A DNA stretch of 64,000 nucleotides from Piscinibacter sp. (GTDB lineage Bacteria > Pseudomonadota > Gammaproteobacteria > Burkholderiales > Burkholderiaceae_C): positions 62,001-126,000 of the forward strand of contig JADJJI010000007.1 of assembly GCA_016706565.1 (NCBI GenBank), read 5' to 3'. A program made the position numbers and the translations under genes. The notes under the pieces were generated by a model that was given only the letters and a program-made list of their open reading frames with translations, ran no database searches and had not been told where the DNA came from. Below, piece by piece: positions 45,088 through 60,016 of the stretch. The number at the start of each line of letters is the position of its first letter. Positions within the stretch are counted from its first letter, which is position 1.

Positions 45088-45867
45088 CTACTTGACCAGC
45101 CGGTTCAGCCGCTCGGCGTCGAACTGCTCGGTGGTGTGGGCATCGTCGGGCACGCAGTCGGTGCCCGGCAGTTCGCGCGAGCGCTGCGAAAGCTTCTCGA
45201 TGGCCTGCCACAACAACGCAATCTGGTGCTCGTGTCCCGAGGCGTTGTCGATCAGGCCTTTCATGGCCTGCGCCACCGGGTCGTCGCCCTGCGTCACGCC
45301 ATAGGCCGAGAAACCCATCTTCGCCGCCGCCGCCTCGCGCGCCGCATCGCTCTCGGCGTTGATCACCCGCGCCGGGTTGCCGACCGCCGTGGCGCCCGGC
45401 GGCACCGGCTTGACGACCACCGCGCCCGAGCCGATGCGTGCACCGTCGCCGACGGTGAAACCGCCCAGCACCTGCGAATTGGCGCCGACGATCACGCCAC
45501 GCCCGAGCGTCGGGTGCCGCTTGGCACCCTTGCTCAGCGAGGTGCCGCCCAGCGTCACGCCCTGGTAGATGGTGCACTCGTCGCCGATCTCGGCCGTCTC
45601 GCCCACCACCACGCCCATGCCGTGGTCGATGAAGACCCGGTGGCCGATGGTGGCGCCCGGATGGAGCTCGATGCCGGTGAGGAAACGCGCCAGGTGCGAG
45701 ATGAAGCGCCCGAGCCAGTGGAAGCCGCGCTTCCAGCAGGCATGCGCCCAGCGGTGCATCACCAGCGCGTGCAGGCCCGGGTAACAGGTCAGTACCTCCC
45801 AGCGCGAGCGCGCCGCGGGGTCGCGCTCGAGGATGCAGGCGATGTCTTCGCGCAGGCGCTGGAACAT
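45088..45867 (-). CDS. cysE: Serine O-acetyltransferase
   Basis: A 259-residue enzyme making O-acetylserine for cysteine synthesis. An N-terminal helical part is followed by left-handed beta-helix hexapeptide repeats ([45 protein letters not shown]) containing the catalytic His. The usual C-terminal cysteine-synthase docking tail is replaced by an extended hydrophilic segment. It converges with the FecR gene with one base between stops. The start is ATG 45867. Confidence 0.93.
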   Translation of the reverse strand: MFQRLREDIACILERDPAARSRWEVLTCYPGLHALVMHRWAHACWKRGFHWLGRFISHLARFLTGIELHPGATIGHRVFIDHGMGVVVGETAEIGDECTIYQGVTLGGTSLSKGAKRHPTLGRGVIVGANSQVLGGFTVGDGARIGSGAVVVKPVPPGATAVGNPARVINAESDAAREAAAAKMGFSAYGVTQGDDPVAQAMKGLIDNASGHEHQIALLWQAIEKLSQRSRELPGTDCVPDDAHTTEQFDAERLNRLVK

Positions 45868-45925
45868 GGTCGTCTCTCGAGGGGTGAGTGCCCAGTGTAT
45901 CTGCGGTGCCGCAACCCTGCTGGCG

Positions 45926-46651
45926 TCAACCGCGCGGCTTGCCGACGAAGCGCGCCAGGCCGCGCAGGATGTCGACCTCCTCGCGGCTGAGCCGGGCACG
46001 GTTGATCAGCTGGTTCAGCCGCGGCAGCAGTTTCTTCGGCGCCGCCGGGTCGAGGAAGCCGATCTCCACCATCGTCTCCTGCCAGTGCGCCAGCAGCCCC
46101 TGCACCGACGCCGCGTCGGCCAGCGTCGCTTCGGTGGTACGCGGCTCGACATCGAAGCCGCCCAGCGCCTCGCGCCAGTCGTAGGCGATCAGCTGCACCG
46201 CCTGCGACAGGTTCAGCGAGCCGTAGTCGGCGCGCGTGGGGATGCTCAGGCAGGCATGGCAGCGGTAGACGTCTTCGTTGGCCATGCCGAAGCGTTCCGA
46301 GCCGAACAGGAAGGCCACGCGCTCCTGCGACGGCGCCAGGGTGGCGAACAGCGCGCGCGGCGCCTGAGTGGGCGGGCCGAAGTCGCGCGGCGTCATCGCC
46401 GTGGCGCACAGGTAGGTGACGCCCTCCAGCGCCTCGGGCAACGTGGCCACCACGCGCGCGGCGGCCAGCACGTCGGTGGCGCCGCTGGCCATCGCCACCG
46501 CCTCGTCGCGCTGCAGCACCTGCGGGTCGCGCGGCGCCACCAGCACGAGGTCGGAAAAGCCCATCACCTTCATCGCCCGCGCCGCCGCGCCCACGTTGCC
46601 GGGGTGGCTGGTGCCGATGAGGATGAAGCGGGTCGGGTCCGGTGCTTGCAT
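45926..46651 (-). CDS. trmJ: tRNA (cytidine/uridine-2'-O-)-methyltransferase TrmJ
   Basis: A 241-residue SPOUT methyltransferase that methylates nucleotide 32 in the anticodon loop. Motif 1 [23 protein letters not shown], motif 2 [26 protein letters not shown] and motif 3 [14 protein letters not shown] form the trefoil knot. It is divergent from suhB; a TAAAAT element (46662-46667) in the 94-base gap may serve one of them. The divergent trmJ-suhB pair is common in this group. Confidence 0.93.
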   Translation of the reverse strand: MQAPDPTRFILIGTSHPGNVGAAARAMKVMGFSDLVLVAPRDPQVLQRDEAVAMASGATDVLAAARVVATLPEALEGVTYLCATAMTPRDFGPPTQAPRALFATLAPSQERVAFLFGSERFGMANEDVYRCHACLSIPTRADYGSLNLSQAVQLIAYDWREALGGFDVEPRTTEATLADAASVQGLLAHWQETMVEIGFLDPAAPKKLLPRLNQLINRARLSREEVDILRGLARFVGKPRG

Positions 46652-46745
46652 GGGGGCCGGGTAAAATGGCCATTATCGGCAGTGCCCTGCACCGCCCCGC
46701 TCTTTCCTCCCCGCCGGTCCCTTCTCCCCCTGCCCAGGTCGCACC

Positions 46746-47708
46746 ATGTCGCAAGCGCTCCACCCGATGCTCAACATCGCCATCAAGGCGGCTCGCAGCG
46801 CCGGGGCCATCATCAACCGCGCCTCGCTCGACCTGGACCTGCTGCGCATCAGCTCGAAGGGGCCGAACGACTTCGTCAGCGAGGTCGACCAGGCCGCCGA
46901 GCAGACCATCATCGAGACGCTGCTGACCGCCTACCCGGGCCACGGCATCCTGGCGGAGGAATCGGGCCGCACGCACGGCGCGAAGGACAGCGACTACGTC
47001 TGGATCATCGATCCGCTGGACGGCACCACCAACTTCCTGCACGGCTTCCCGGTCTACGCGGTGTCGATCGCGCTGGCCTTCCGCGGCCAGGTGCAGCAGG
47101 CGGTGGTCTACGACCCGACGCGCAACGACATGTTCTACGCCTCCAAGGGGCGCGGCGCCTTCCTCAACGACAAGCGCCTGCGCGCCTCCAAGCGCACGCG
47201 CCTGTCGGACGCGCTGATCGGCACCGGCTTCCCGTTCCGCAAGGGCGACAACTTCAAGCGCTACGTGCAGATGTTCGAGGAGGTGATGCAGAGCTGCGCC
47301 GGCCTGCGCCGCCCCGGCGCCGCCGCGCTCGACCTGTGCTACGTGGCCGCCGGCTACTACGACGGCTTCTTCGAGACCGGGCTGAACCCCTGGGACATCG
47401 CCGCGGGCTCGCTGATCATCACCGAGGCCGGTGGCCTGATCGGCAACTTCACCGGCGAGGCCGACTACCTCTACCAGCGCGAGGTGGTGGCGGGCAACCC
47501 GAAGGTGTACGGCCAGCTGGTGCAGATCCTGGCGCCCTACACCCGCGCCATCAAGGCCGACGATCCGGCCGCAGGCGCCACCGCAGCCCACGCCGGGCCG
47601 ACACCGGAAGCGGCGCTGGCCGCCACGCAGGCCGAGCCGCCGAAGAAGAAGGGCGCCGTGCGCATCCGCAAGGCGGACGCAGCCCGCGACGACGACGCGC
47701 CGCTTTGA
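46746..47708 (+). CDS. suhB: Inositol monophosphatase family protein SuhB
   Basis: A 320-residue phosphatase. Metal-binding motifs: [20 protein letters not shown], the [16 protein letters not shown] loop and the C-terminal [15 protein letters not shown]. SuhB can also join rRNA antitermination complexes; this is known for the family and not shown here. The last 50 residues form a low-complexity Ala/Lys-rich tail beyond the normal length of about 265. It is followed immediately by mutS. Confidence 0.93.
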   Translation: MSQALHPMLNIAIKAARSAGAIINRASLDLDLLRISSKGPNDFVSEVDQAAEQTIIETLLTAYPGHGILAEESGRTHGAKDSDYVWIIDPLDGTTNFLHGFPVYAVSIALAFRGQVQQAVVYDPTRNDMFYASKGRGAFLNDKRLRASKRTRLSDALIGTGFPFRKGDNFKRYVQMFEEVMQSCAGLRRPGAAALDLCYVAAGYYDGFFETGLNPWDIAAGSLIITEAGGLIGNFTGEADYLYQREVVAGNPKVYGQLVQILAPYTRAIKADDPAAGATAAHAGPTPEAALAATQAEPPKKKGAVRIRKADAARDDDAPL

Positions 47709-47725
47709 GCCACGAGGCTCCGCGC

Positions 47726-50315
47726 GTGGACCAGCCCCTGACGGCCGCCTTCGACGGCCACACGCCGATGATGCAGCAGTACCTGCGCATCAAGGCCGAG
47801 TTTCCCGACACGCTCGTCTTCTACCGGATGGGCGACTTCTACGAGCTCTTCTTCGACGACGCGCGCAAGGCCAACCGCCTGCTCGACATCACGCTGACCA
47901 GCCGCGGCCAGAGCGCCGGCGAGCCGGTGGTGATGGCCGGCGTGCCGGTGCATTCGGTGGAGAGCTACCTCGCCAAGCTGATCCGCATGGGCGAGGCGGT
48001 GGCGATCTGCGAGCAGGTCGGCGACGTGGCCACGGCCAAGGGCCCGGTGGAACGCAAGGTGGTGCGCGTGGTCACCCCCGGCACCGTGACCGACACCGAA
48101 CTGCTCGCCGACAAGGCCGACTCGGTGCTGCTCGCGGTGGCGCGCCAGGGCAACAACTTCGGCCTGGCCTGGCTGTCGCTGACCCAGGGCGAGCTGGGCT
48201 TGACCGAATGCAGCGAGCGCGAGCTCGGCACCTGGCTGGCGCGCCTCGCGGCCAGCGAGGTGCTGGTCGACCGCGAGCACGGCAGCGCCACGCTGGCGCA
48301 ATCGCGCGTGCCGCTGACCGCGCGGCCGGCCTGGCAGTTCGATGCCGCGCTGGGCACACGCAAGCTGTGCGAGCAATTGCGCGTGGCCAACCTGGCCGGC
48401 TTCAACGCGCAGGACCTCGTCGCCGCCCAGGCCGCGGCCGCCGCGCTGCTGGCCTTCGCCGAACACACCCAGGGCCAGTCGCTCGCCCATGTGCGTACGC
48501 TGACCGTGCGGCGCGCCAGCGAGCTGCTGGAACTGCCGCCCACGACGCACCGCAACCTCGAGCTGACGCAGACGTTGCGCGGCGAGGACGCCCCCACCCT
48601 GCTGTCGCTGCTGGACACCTGCCGCACCGGCATGGGCAGCCGGGCACTGCGCCAGTGGCTGACGCAGCCGCTGCGCGAGCGCCGCGTCGCCGGCCAGCGG
48701 CACGACGCCATCGAGGCGCTGCTGCACACCGAGCTCGATGCGCTGCGCGAGGCGCTGCGCGGCGTCAGCGACGTCGAGCGCACCACCGCCCGCATCGCGC
48801 TGCGCCAGGTGCGCCCGCGCGAGCTGGCCGGGCTGCGCGCCACGCTGCATGGGCTGCCCGCGCTGCTGGCGCGCGTGCCGCATGGGCGCGAGCGCGCTGC
48901 TCGACATGCTGTGGGAGGCGATGCACCCCCCGCAGGAGATCGCCGACCTGCTCGTGATGGCGATCGCCGACGAGCCGGCCGTGCTGCTGCGCGACGGCGG
49001 CGTCATCGCGCCGGGCTTCGACGCCACGCTCGACGAGCTGCGCGGCATCGGCCAGAACTGCGACGCCTTCCTGCTCGACCTGGAGGCGCGCGAGCGCGCG
49101 CGCACCGGCATCGCCAACCTGCGCGTGCAGTTCAACAAGGTGCACGGCTTCTACATCGAGGTCACGCAGGGCCAGCTGGACAAGGTGCCCGCCGACTACC
49201 AGCGCCGCCAGACGCTGAAGAACGCCGAGCGCTTCATCACGCCGGAGCTCAAGAGCTTCGAGGACAAGGCCTTGTCGGCGCAGGACCGCGCGCTGGCGCG
49301 CGAAAAGCTGCTCTACGACCAGGTGCTCGACCAGCTGCAGACGCACCTCGACCCGCTGACCTCGCTGGCCCGTGGCCTGGCCGGGCTGGACGCGCTGGCC
49401 GCGCTGGCCGAACGCGCGCGCACCCTGGGCTGGTGCCGGCCTTCCTTCGTGCGCGAGCCCTGCATCGACATCGAGGGCGGCCGCCACCCGGTGGTCGAGG
49501 CGCGGCTGGCCGAGACCGGGGCTGGCGCCTTCATGTCCAACGACTGCCGGCTCGACGCGAACCGGCGCATGCTCGTCATCACCGGCCCGAACATGGGCGG
49601 CAAGAGCACCTTCATGCGCCAGGTGGCGCTGATCACGCTGCTCGCCGCGATGGGCTCCTTCGTGCCGGCCAAGGCCTGCCGTCTCGGGCCGATCGACGCC
49701 ATCCACACGCGCATCGGCGCCGCCGACGACCTGGCCAACGCGCAGTCGACCTTCATGCTCGAGATGACCGAGGCCGCGGCCATCGTGCACGGCGCCACCG
49801 AACAGTCGCTGGTGCTGATGGACGAGATCGGCCGCGGCACCTCCACCTTCGACGGCCTGGCGCTGGCCGGCGCCATCGCCACGCAGCTGCACGACCGCAA
49901 CCGCTCGTTCACGCTGTTCGCCACGCACTACTTCGAGCTGACCGAGTTCCCGATCAAGCACGAGCGCGCGCTCAACGTGCACGTCTCGGCGGTGGAGAGC
50001 GGCGACGACATCGTCTTCCTGCACGACATCCAGGTCGGCCCGGCCAGCCGCAGCTACGGCGTGCAGGTGGCGCGGCTGGCCGGCATGCCGGCCGGGCTGA
50101 TCCGCCAGGCGCGCGCCACGCTGGAGGCGCTGGAAACACAGCAGCGCTCGCACGACTCGCAGTTCGACCTTTTCGAAGCGCCGCCGCCGCCGCCGATCCA
50201 GGTTCGCAGCGAGGTCGAGGAGACGCTGGCCGAGCTCGACCCGGACAGCCTGTCTCCGAAGGAAGCGCTGGACGCGCTGTACCGCCTGAAAGCCATCCAG
50301 AAGGAATCGCCATGA
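47726..50315 (+). CDS. mutS: DNA mismatch repair protein MutS (one frameshift)
   Basis: MutS recognises mismatches and starts repair. N-terminal domain with [15 protein letters not shown], including the mismatch-wedge Phe; connector, core and clamp; C-terminal ATPase with Walker [10 protein letters not shown], then [22 protein letters not shown] and ATHYFEL. A +1 frameshift near 48889-48893 (CATGGGCGC) breaks the core domain. Removing one G gives the smooth join [17 protein letters not shown] and an 862-residue protein, so a base-calling error is likely. The GTG start at 47726 (GAGG eight bases before) is favoured over TTG 47705 and ATG 47768. The stop overlaps the next start (ATGA). Confidence 0.88.
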
Positions 50316-51132
50316 CGTATTGCGTGGGCATCAAGCTCGATGCCGGCCTCGTGTTCCTGTCCGACTCGCGCACCAACGCGGGCCTGGACCAGATCAGCAC
50401 CTACCGCAAGATGATGGTCTACGAGAAGACCGACGAACGCTTCATGGTGATGCTGTCGGCGGGCAACCTGTCGATCAGCCAGTCGGTGCGCGAGATCCTG
50501 CAGGTCGAGAAGATCGACAACCCGGGCGGCGAGCCGATCACCATCTGGAACGCCACCAGCATGTTCGACGCCGTGCGCGTGCTCGGCAGCGCGGTGCGCC
50601 GCGTCTACGACCAGGACGGCCCGTCGCTCAAGCAGTCGGGCATCGACTTCAACGCCTCGATGATCTTCGGCGGCCAGATCAAGGGCGAGGCGATGCGCCT
50701 GTTCCTCGTCTATTCGGCGGGCAACTTCATCGAGGCGACGCGCGAGACCTGCTACTTCCAGATCGGCGAATCGAAGTACGGCAAGCCGGTGCTCGACCGC
50801 ATGATCACACCGGCCACGCCGCTGGACGAAGCCGCCAAGTGCGCGCTGGTGTCGATGGACTCGACGCTGAAGTCCAACCTGTCGGTGGGCCTGCCGCTGG
50901 ACCTGCTGGTCTACGAGCGCGGGCGCTACGCCAGCGACCAGCTGGTGTGCATCGACGAGCACAACCCGTACTTCCACATGATCCGCAGCACCTGGGGCCA
51001 GAAGCTTCGCCAGGTGTTCGAATCGATCGACGACCCGCACTGGGACGGTGGCACCACGGCGCATCCGCTGTGCGTGAGCTCCGGGCGCTTCGAGCCGATG
51101 CGCAAGATCACCCACGCCGGAGAGAAGATCGT

Positions 51133-51136
<4 letters not shown>
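50312..51136 (+). CDS. Proteasome-like peptidase, Anbu type
   Basis: A 274-residue Ntn-hydrolase of the Anbu group, bacterial relatives of the 20S proteasome beta subunit and HslV. After removal of Met the N-terminus would be T1, the expected nucleophile; D17 and K32 (or nearby) fit the catalytic triad region. Other parts: [31 protein letters not shown], and [21 protein letters not shown]. In many bacteria Anbu sits with transglutaminase and ATP-grasp genes. Here it overlaps mutS by four bases and the next gene by four bases. The physiological substrate is unknown. Confidence 0.85.
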
Positions 51137-55862
<4,726 letters not shown>

Positions 55863-55872
55863 GGCTGCGGCG

Positions 55873-56151
55873 ATGCGCCTGGTCACCCTCGCCCTGCTGG
55901 CGCTGCTCGCGCTGGTGCATGCCGAGCTCTGGTTCGGCAAGGGCGGCGTGCCGCGCGTGATGGAGCTGTCGGGCAAGCTGCGCGACCAGAAAGAGGTCAA
56001 CGCCGCGGCGAAGCAGCGCAACGCGCAATTGCTCGCCGAGGTGAGCGACCTGAAGGAAGGCCTGGAGATGGTCGAGGAGAAGGCCCGCTTCGACCTCGGC
56101 ATGGTCAAGCCCGACGAGATCTTCGTGCAGCTCTCGGCGCCGCAGCGCTGA
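55873..56151 (+). CDS. ftsB: Cell division protein FtsB
   Basis: A 92-residue single-pass inner-membrane protein of the FtsQBL complex. An N-terminal transmembrane segment (RLVTLALLALLALVHAELWFG) is followed by a periplasmic coiled coil (MELSGKLRDQKEVNAAAKQRNAQLLAEV) and a short C-terminal strand (PDEIFVQL). It is the last gene of the pyrG-kdsA-eno-ftsB run. Confidence 0.93.
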   Translation: MRLVTLALLALLALVHAELWFGKGGVPRVMELSGKLRDQKEVNAAAKQRNAQLLAEVSDLKEGLEMVEEKARFDLGMVKPDEIFVQLSAPQR

Positions 56152-56170
56152 GCCCGCGTCGCCAGCGCTG

Positions 56171-56806
56171 ATGGAGACGCTGCTGCAGGTGCTGCGGCCG
56201 CTGTTTGTGCCCGCCTTCTCGCTGTGGGGTGCGCCGGCCAGCTGGCTCGAGCTGATCGCGTTCGTGCTCGCGCTGGCCATGGTCGGCTTCAACATCCGCG
56301 TCAATCCGCTGGGCTGGCCGCTGGCCATCGCCAGCTCGCTGCTGTACTTCGCGCTCTTCTGGGACAGCCGGCTCTATGGCGAAGCGAACCTGCAGATCTT
56401 CTTCGTCGTGGTGGCGCTGTGGGGCTGGTGGCAATGGCTGCGCGGCACGCAGGACGACGGCACGGCGCTGCGCGTGCGCAGTCTGGGCCGGCGTGAGCTG
56501 ATCGGCTGCACGGTGGCCATGGCCGTGGCCTGGCCGCTGCTCGGCGCCTTCCTGGCCCGCGCGACCGATTCCGATGTGCCCTGGTGGGACGCCTTCCCGA
56601 CCGCCGGCAGCCTGGTCGGCCAATGGCTGCTCGGCCGCAAGTACGTCGAGAACTGGCCGGTCTGGCTGATCGTCAACGTCGTCAGCGTCGCCCTGTTCGC
56701 CTACAAGGGCCTGTGGCTCACGGTCGTGCTCTACGCGGTGTTCGTGCTGCTGTCGGTGGCCGGCTGGCGGGCCTGGTCGGCAATGTCACGCGCCGAGGCG
56801 CGATGA
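56171..56806 (+). CDS. pnuC: Nicotinamide riboside transporter PnuC
   Basis: A 211-residue membrane protein with seven predicted segments, moving nicotinamide riboside by facilitated diffusion. Core motif: IASSLLYFALFWDSRLYGEANLQIFFVVVALWGWWQW, including the WxxWxxG-like substrate region. It overlaps the NadR-like kinase gene by four bases (ATGA), so uptake is coupled to trapping by phosphorylation. Confidence 0.92.
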   Translation: METLLQVLRPLFVPAFSLWGAPASWLELIAFVLALAMVGFNIRVNPLGWPLAIASSLLYFALFWDSRLYGEANLQIFFVVVALWGWWQWLRGTQDDGTALRVRSLGRRELIGCTVAMAVAWPLLGAFLARATDSDVPWWDAFPTAGSLVGQWLLGRKYVENWPVWLIVNVVSVALFAYKGLWLTVVLYAVFVLLSVAGWRAWSAMSRAEAR

Positions 56807-57429
56807 GCCGGGCCTTCGTGATCGGCCTGCTCGGTGCCGAGAGCACCGGCAAGACCACGCTGGCCGCCGAACTCGGCGCGGCGCTGGCGGCACCCGGGCG
56901 CCGGGTGGCCGTGGTGCCGGAATTCCTTCGCGAGTTCTGCCATCGCGCCGGCCGCACACCGCGCCAGGACGAGCAGGCCGGCATCGCCGCGCAGCAGAGC
57001 CTGCGCATCGCCGAGGCAGCCGAGTCGCACGACATCGTGGTGGCCGACACCACCGCGCTGATGATCGCCGTGTACAGCGAGCAGGTGTTCGGCGACACCA
57101 GCCTGTACGACAGCGCGCTGGCCGACCACGCGCGCAGCAGCCTGACGCTGCTGACCGCGCTCGACCTGCCCTGGCAGGCCGACGGGCTGCAGCGCGACGG
57201 GCCGCATGTGCGCGAGCCCGTCGATGCACTCGTGCGCGCGGCCCTTGCGCGCGCGGCGATCGACTGCGCGGTGGTGTTCGGCCAAGGTCCGCAGCGCCTT
57301 GCCAACGCACTGGCCGCGGTGCAGCGCGCGCTGCATCCCCCGCAGGACGACGGCACGAAACGCTGGCAGTGGGTGTGCGATCGCTGCGGCGACGCGGGAT
57401 GCGAGCGCCACTGGCTCGCATCGCTCTGA
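56803..57429 (+). CDS. NadR-like nicotinamide riboside kinase
   Basis: A 208-residue P-loop kinase corresponding to the C-terminal domain of NadR. Walker A GAESTGKTTLA; a base-binding region FLREFCHRAGRTPRQDEQ; Walker B VVADTTALMIAVYSEQVFGD. It lacks the adenylyltransferase and DNA-binding domains of enterobacterial NadR. A conserved Cys set near the C-terminus (VCDRCGDAGCERH) is unusual. Together with PnuC it makes a riboside salvage module. Confidence 0.87.
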   Translation: MSRAFVIGLLGAESTGKTTLAAELGAALAAPGRRVAVVPEFLREFCHRAGRTPRQDEQAGIAAQQSLRIAEAAESHDIVVADTTALMIAVYSEQVFGDTSLYDSALADHARSSLTLLTALDLPWQADGLQRDGPHVREPVDALVRAALARAAIDCAVVFGQGPQRLANALAAVQRALHPPQDDGTKRWQWVCDRCGDAGCERHWLASL

Positions 57430-57460
57430 TATCGTTCCGCGTCCCCGAGACCCCGACCCG

Positions 57461-58471
57461 ATGGCCCACGCCTGCTTCGAGTGCCGTACCGAAAACGCCG
57501 ACGGCGCGACGTTCTGCCGTGCTTGCGGCGTCCCCATGGCAGCGCTGACCGCGGATCTGCCCGAGAGCGACTCGCTGCAGGCCCTGCGCTGCGAAGACTG
57601 CGGGCACCGCAATCCGCCCGGCTCGACCTATTGCGAGCGTTGCGGCTACGGGCTGGTTGCGCTGATGTCACTCGGCGCGCCCCCTGCGACCGCTTCCACA
57701 GCCGCGCCCGCAATGGCACCAGCCCCCGAGACACAGGCTCCGCCGAGCGAGGGCGCGCCGACCCTGGCTCCGCCGCTGCCGGCTGCATGGCGAAGCGCCG
57801 CGGCGCCCGACGAGGACACCTTCGATCCGCTGTCGGCGCCGACGCTGGTGATGTCGCACACGGCGCCCTCGCCGCTGCCGCCGCTCGAACCTTCCATGTC
57901 CGTGCGGCGCGGGCCGCGCCCGCTGCGCTGGGTGGCCGCGGGCCTGGGCCTGCTGGCGGTGTTCGCTCTGCTCGCCTGGCTGGCGGGGCCGAGCGTGCCG
58001 CCGGCCGCAATGGATGCCGCGCCTGCACCGGCGGCTGCGCAGGCTTCCGCCGCAGCACCGGCAGCCGCCCCGTTGCCGGCCTCGTCGCCCGCGCCGGTGA
58101 AGTCCGCGCCGGCACCGGCTTCGGCCGCCTTGCCGGCGGCCGCCCCTGCGCCTGCCTCCGCACCGGCTGCTGCGGCACCGGCACGCAAGCAGGTGCCTGA
58201 GCCCGTGGCACGCAAGCGGGCGCTGGAAGCCCCTGCCGCGCGAAGCGAACCGGCACCGGCACCCGCACCCTCCGCCCCGGCACCGGTCGTCGCCGCGCCA
58301 CCGGCGCCGCCACCGGAGCGGGCGAAGACCGTAACCGAACTGTGTGCCGCTGCGAACCTGTTGATGCGCGGCTTCTGCGAGCAACGCGAATGCCGACGCG
58401 GCGAACTGGCTGCGGATCCGGTCTGCGTGAAGCTCCGGGACGCCGAGCAGCGCCGCCTGTTCCAGCAGTAG
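57461..58471 (+). CDS. Double zinc-ribbon membrane protein with Ala/Pro-rich linker
   Basis: A 336-residue protein with two zinc ribbons (C5, C8, C19, C22 and C44, C47, C58, C61). A linker and one transmembrane segment (about 156-176, WVAAGLGLLAVFALLAWLAGP) follow. Then comes a long Ala/Pro-rich low-complexity stretch (about 180-300), probably periplasmic, and a short Cys-containing C-terminal region (ELCAAANLLMRGFCEQREC). I recognise no named family. It may be a sensor or membrane-anchored scaffold. Confidence 0.6.
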   Translation: MAHACFECRTENADGATFCRACGVPMAALTADLPESDSLQALRCEDCGHRNPPGSTYCERCGYGLVALMSLGAPPATASTAAPAMAPAPETQAPPSEGAPTLAPPLPAAWRSAAAPDEDTFDPLSAPTLVMSHTAPSPLPPLEPSMSVRRGPRPLRWVAAGLGLLAVFALLAWLAGPSVPPAAMDAAPAPAAAQASAAAPAAAPLPASSPAPVKSAPAPASAALPAAAPAPASAPAAAAPARKQVPEPVARKRALEAPAARSEPAPAPAPSAPAPVVAAPPAPPPERAKTVTELCAAANLLMRGFCEQRECRRGELAADPVCVKLRDAEQRRLFQQ

Positions 58472-58489
58472 CGCGAGCCGGTCAGCCAG

Positions 58490-59461
58490 TCAGTTCAGCG
58501 CGCTGCTGCCCGGCGGCTGCGTTCCCGGCGGCAGGAACAGGCCCGCGGAATCGACCGGGTCGAAGTGGTACTTGATGCCGCAGAAATCGCAGGCGATCTC
58601 GACCCGGCCCTGCTCGGCGATGATGCTCTCGATCTCCTCGCGGCCCAGGCTGCGCAGCATCGCTCCCACGCGATCGCGCGAGCAGGAGCACTTGAAGTGC
58701 GGCCTCGACGCACCGGCCTGCGGCTCGAAGCGGAGCAGCTTCTCCTCCCAGAACAGCCGGCGCAGGATGGTGTCGGCATCCAGCGTGAGCAGCTCGTCGC
58801 TCGTCAGCGTGGCGGCGAGGTGGGCGATGCGGTTGAACTCTTCGTTCAGGCCGATCTGGTCCTGGTCGAGCTGGCCGGCCAGGTTGCCGGCACCTTCCAC
58901 CGGCAGGCGCTGGATCAGCAGGCCGGCGGCCACCTTGTCGTCGGCAGCGAGCACGAGCCGCGTATCGAGTTGCTCGGACTGCAGCATGTAGTGTTCGAGC
59001 ACCTGCGACAGCTGCTGCAGCGGTTCACGCGCATCGCCATGCAGCGGAACGATGCCCTGGTAGGGCTGCTGGCCAGGCAGCTTGTCCTGCGGGTCCAGCG
59101 TGATGGCACAGCGGCCCTGGCCGTGCACGTTGAGCATCGCCTCCAGCTTCGCGCCGACCGGCACCTCGCCGATCACCTTGGCGGTGGTGCGAAACGCGAG
59201 ATCCGGCTGCACCTCGGCCACCGCGAGCTTCACCGGCCCGTCGCCGAACACCTGCAGGATCAGGGCACCGTTGAACTTGATGTTGGCCTGCATCAGCACG
59301 CCGGCCGCGGCCATCTCGCCGAGCAGCTCGCGCACCGGCGGCGGGAAAGCGTCTGCAGCAGTTTCGCGGCGCTGCAGCAGCTCTTGCCAGGCATCGGTCA
59401 GCCGCACCAGCATGCCGCGCACCGGCAGCCCCTCGAAGATGAACTTGTGCAACTCCGACAT
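58490..59461 (-). CDS. hslO: Redox-regulated chaperone Hsp33
   Basis: A 323-residue holdase activated by oxidation. N-terminal core (HKFIFEGLPVRGMLVRLTDAWQE ... GEMAAAGVLMQANIKFNGALILQVFGDG); the C-terminal zinc switch has C-x-C (CSCSRDRV) and C-x2-C (CDFC) separated by about 30 residues. Its start overlaps the gamma-carbonic-anhydrase stop by one base (CATCA on the plus strand), so the two share a transcript. Confidence 0.95.
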   Translation of the reverse strand: MSELHKFIFEGLPVRGMLVRLTDAWQELLQRRETAADAFPPPVRELLGEMAAAGVLMQANIKFNGALILQVFGDGPVKLAVAEVQPDLAFRTTAKVIGEVPVGAKLEAMLNVHGQGRCAITLDPQDKLPGQQPYQGIVPLHGDAREPLQQLSQVLEHYMLQSEQLDTRLVLAADDKVAAGLLIQRLPVEGAGNLAGQLDQDQIGLNEEFNRIAHLAATLTSDELLTLDADTILRRLFWEEKLLRFEPQAGASRPHFKCSCSRDRVGAMLRSLGREEIESIIAEQGRVEIACDFCGIKYHFDPVDSAGLFLPPGTQPPGSSALN

Positions 59462-59985
59462 CAGCCGATCTTCCTCAAGCCGCGACGATAGCGCTCGGAG
59501 TTCTCGGCGTAGTGCACCGCGCCCAGCCGCAGGCGCTCGAACTGCTCGGGCGAGAGCTGCCTCACCACTCGGGCCGGCGAGCCCATGATCAGTGAACCGT
59601 CCGGGAACTCCTTGCCCTCGGTGACCAGCGCGCCGGCACCGACCAGGCAGTTGCGGCCGATCTTCGCGTTGTTCAGCACCACCGCCTGGATGCCGATCAG
59701 CGAGCCGTCGCCGATCGTGCAGCCGTGCAGCATGACCTGATGGCCGATGGTCACGTCCGCACCGATCGTCAGCGGGCAGCCCATGTCGGTGTGCAGCACG
59801 CTGCCGTCCTGCACGTTGGAGCCGCGGCCGATGGTGATCCATTCGTTGTCGCCGCGCAGGATGGCGCCGAACCAGACGCTGGCGCCCTCTTCCAGCGCCA
59901 CGCGGCCGATGACCTGCGCGCTGTCGGCCACCCAGGCCGTGTCCGCGATGCGGGGAATGTCGTCGTCGAGCTGGTAGATCGCCAT
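59461..59985 (-). CDS. Gamma-carbonic-anhydrase family hexapeptide protein
   Basis: A 174-residue left-handed beta-helix protein of the YrdA/CaiE-like group. It keeps [28 protein letters not shown] and the metal-binding His in [11 protein letters not shown] and neighbouring repeats. Activity as a carbonic anhydrase is not certain for this branch. It is the first gene of a two-gene unit with hslO. Confidence 0.9.
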   Translation of the reverse strand: MAIYQLDDDIPRIADTAWVADSAQVIGRVALEEGASVWFGAILRGDNEWITIGRGSNVQDGSVLHTDMGCPLTIGADVTIGHQVMLHGCTIGDGSLIGIQAVVLNNAKIGRNCLVGAGALVTEGKEFPDGSLIMGSPARVVRQLSPEQFERLRLGAVHYAENSERYRRGLRKIG

Positions 59986-60016
59986 GGTCTGCTTCAGGGA
60001 AAGGCGCGAAGTGTAG

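Noticed and set aside
57980-58330. Tandem repeats or a CRISPR-like array
   Set aside because: The repeated look comes from Ala/Pro codons (GCC, GCG, CCG) in the low-complexity linker; there is no constant repeat-spacer pattern.
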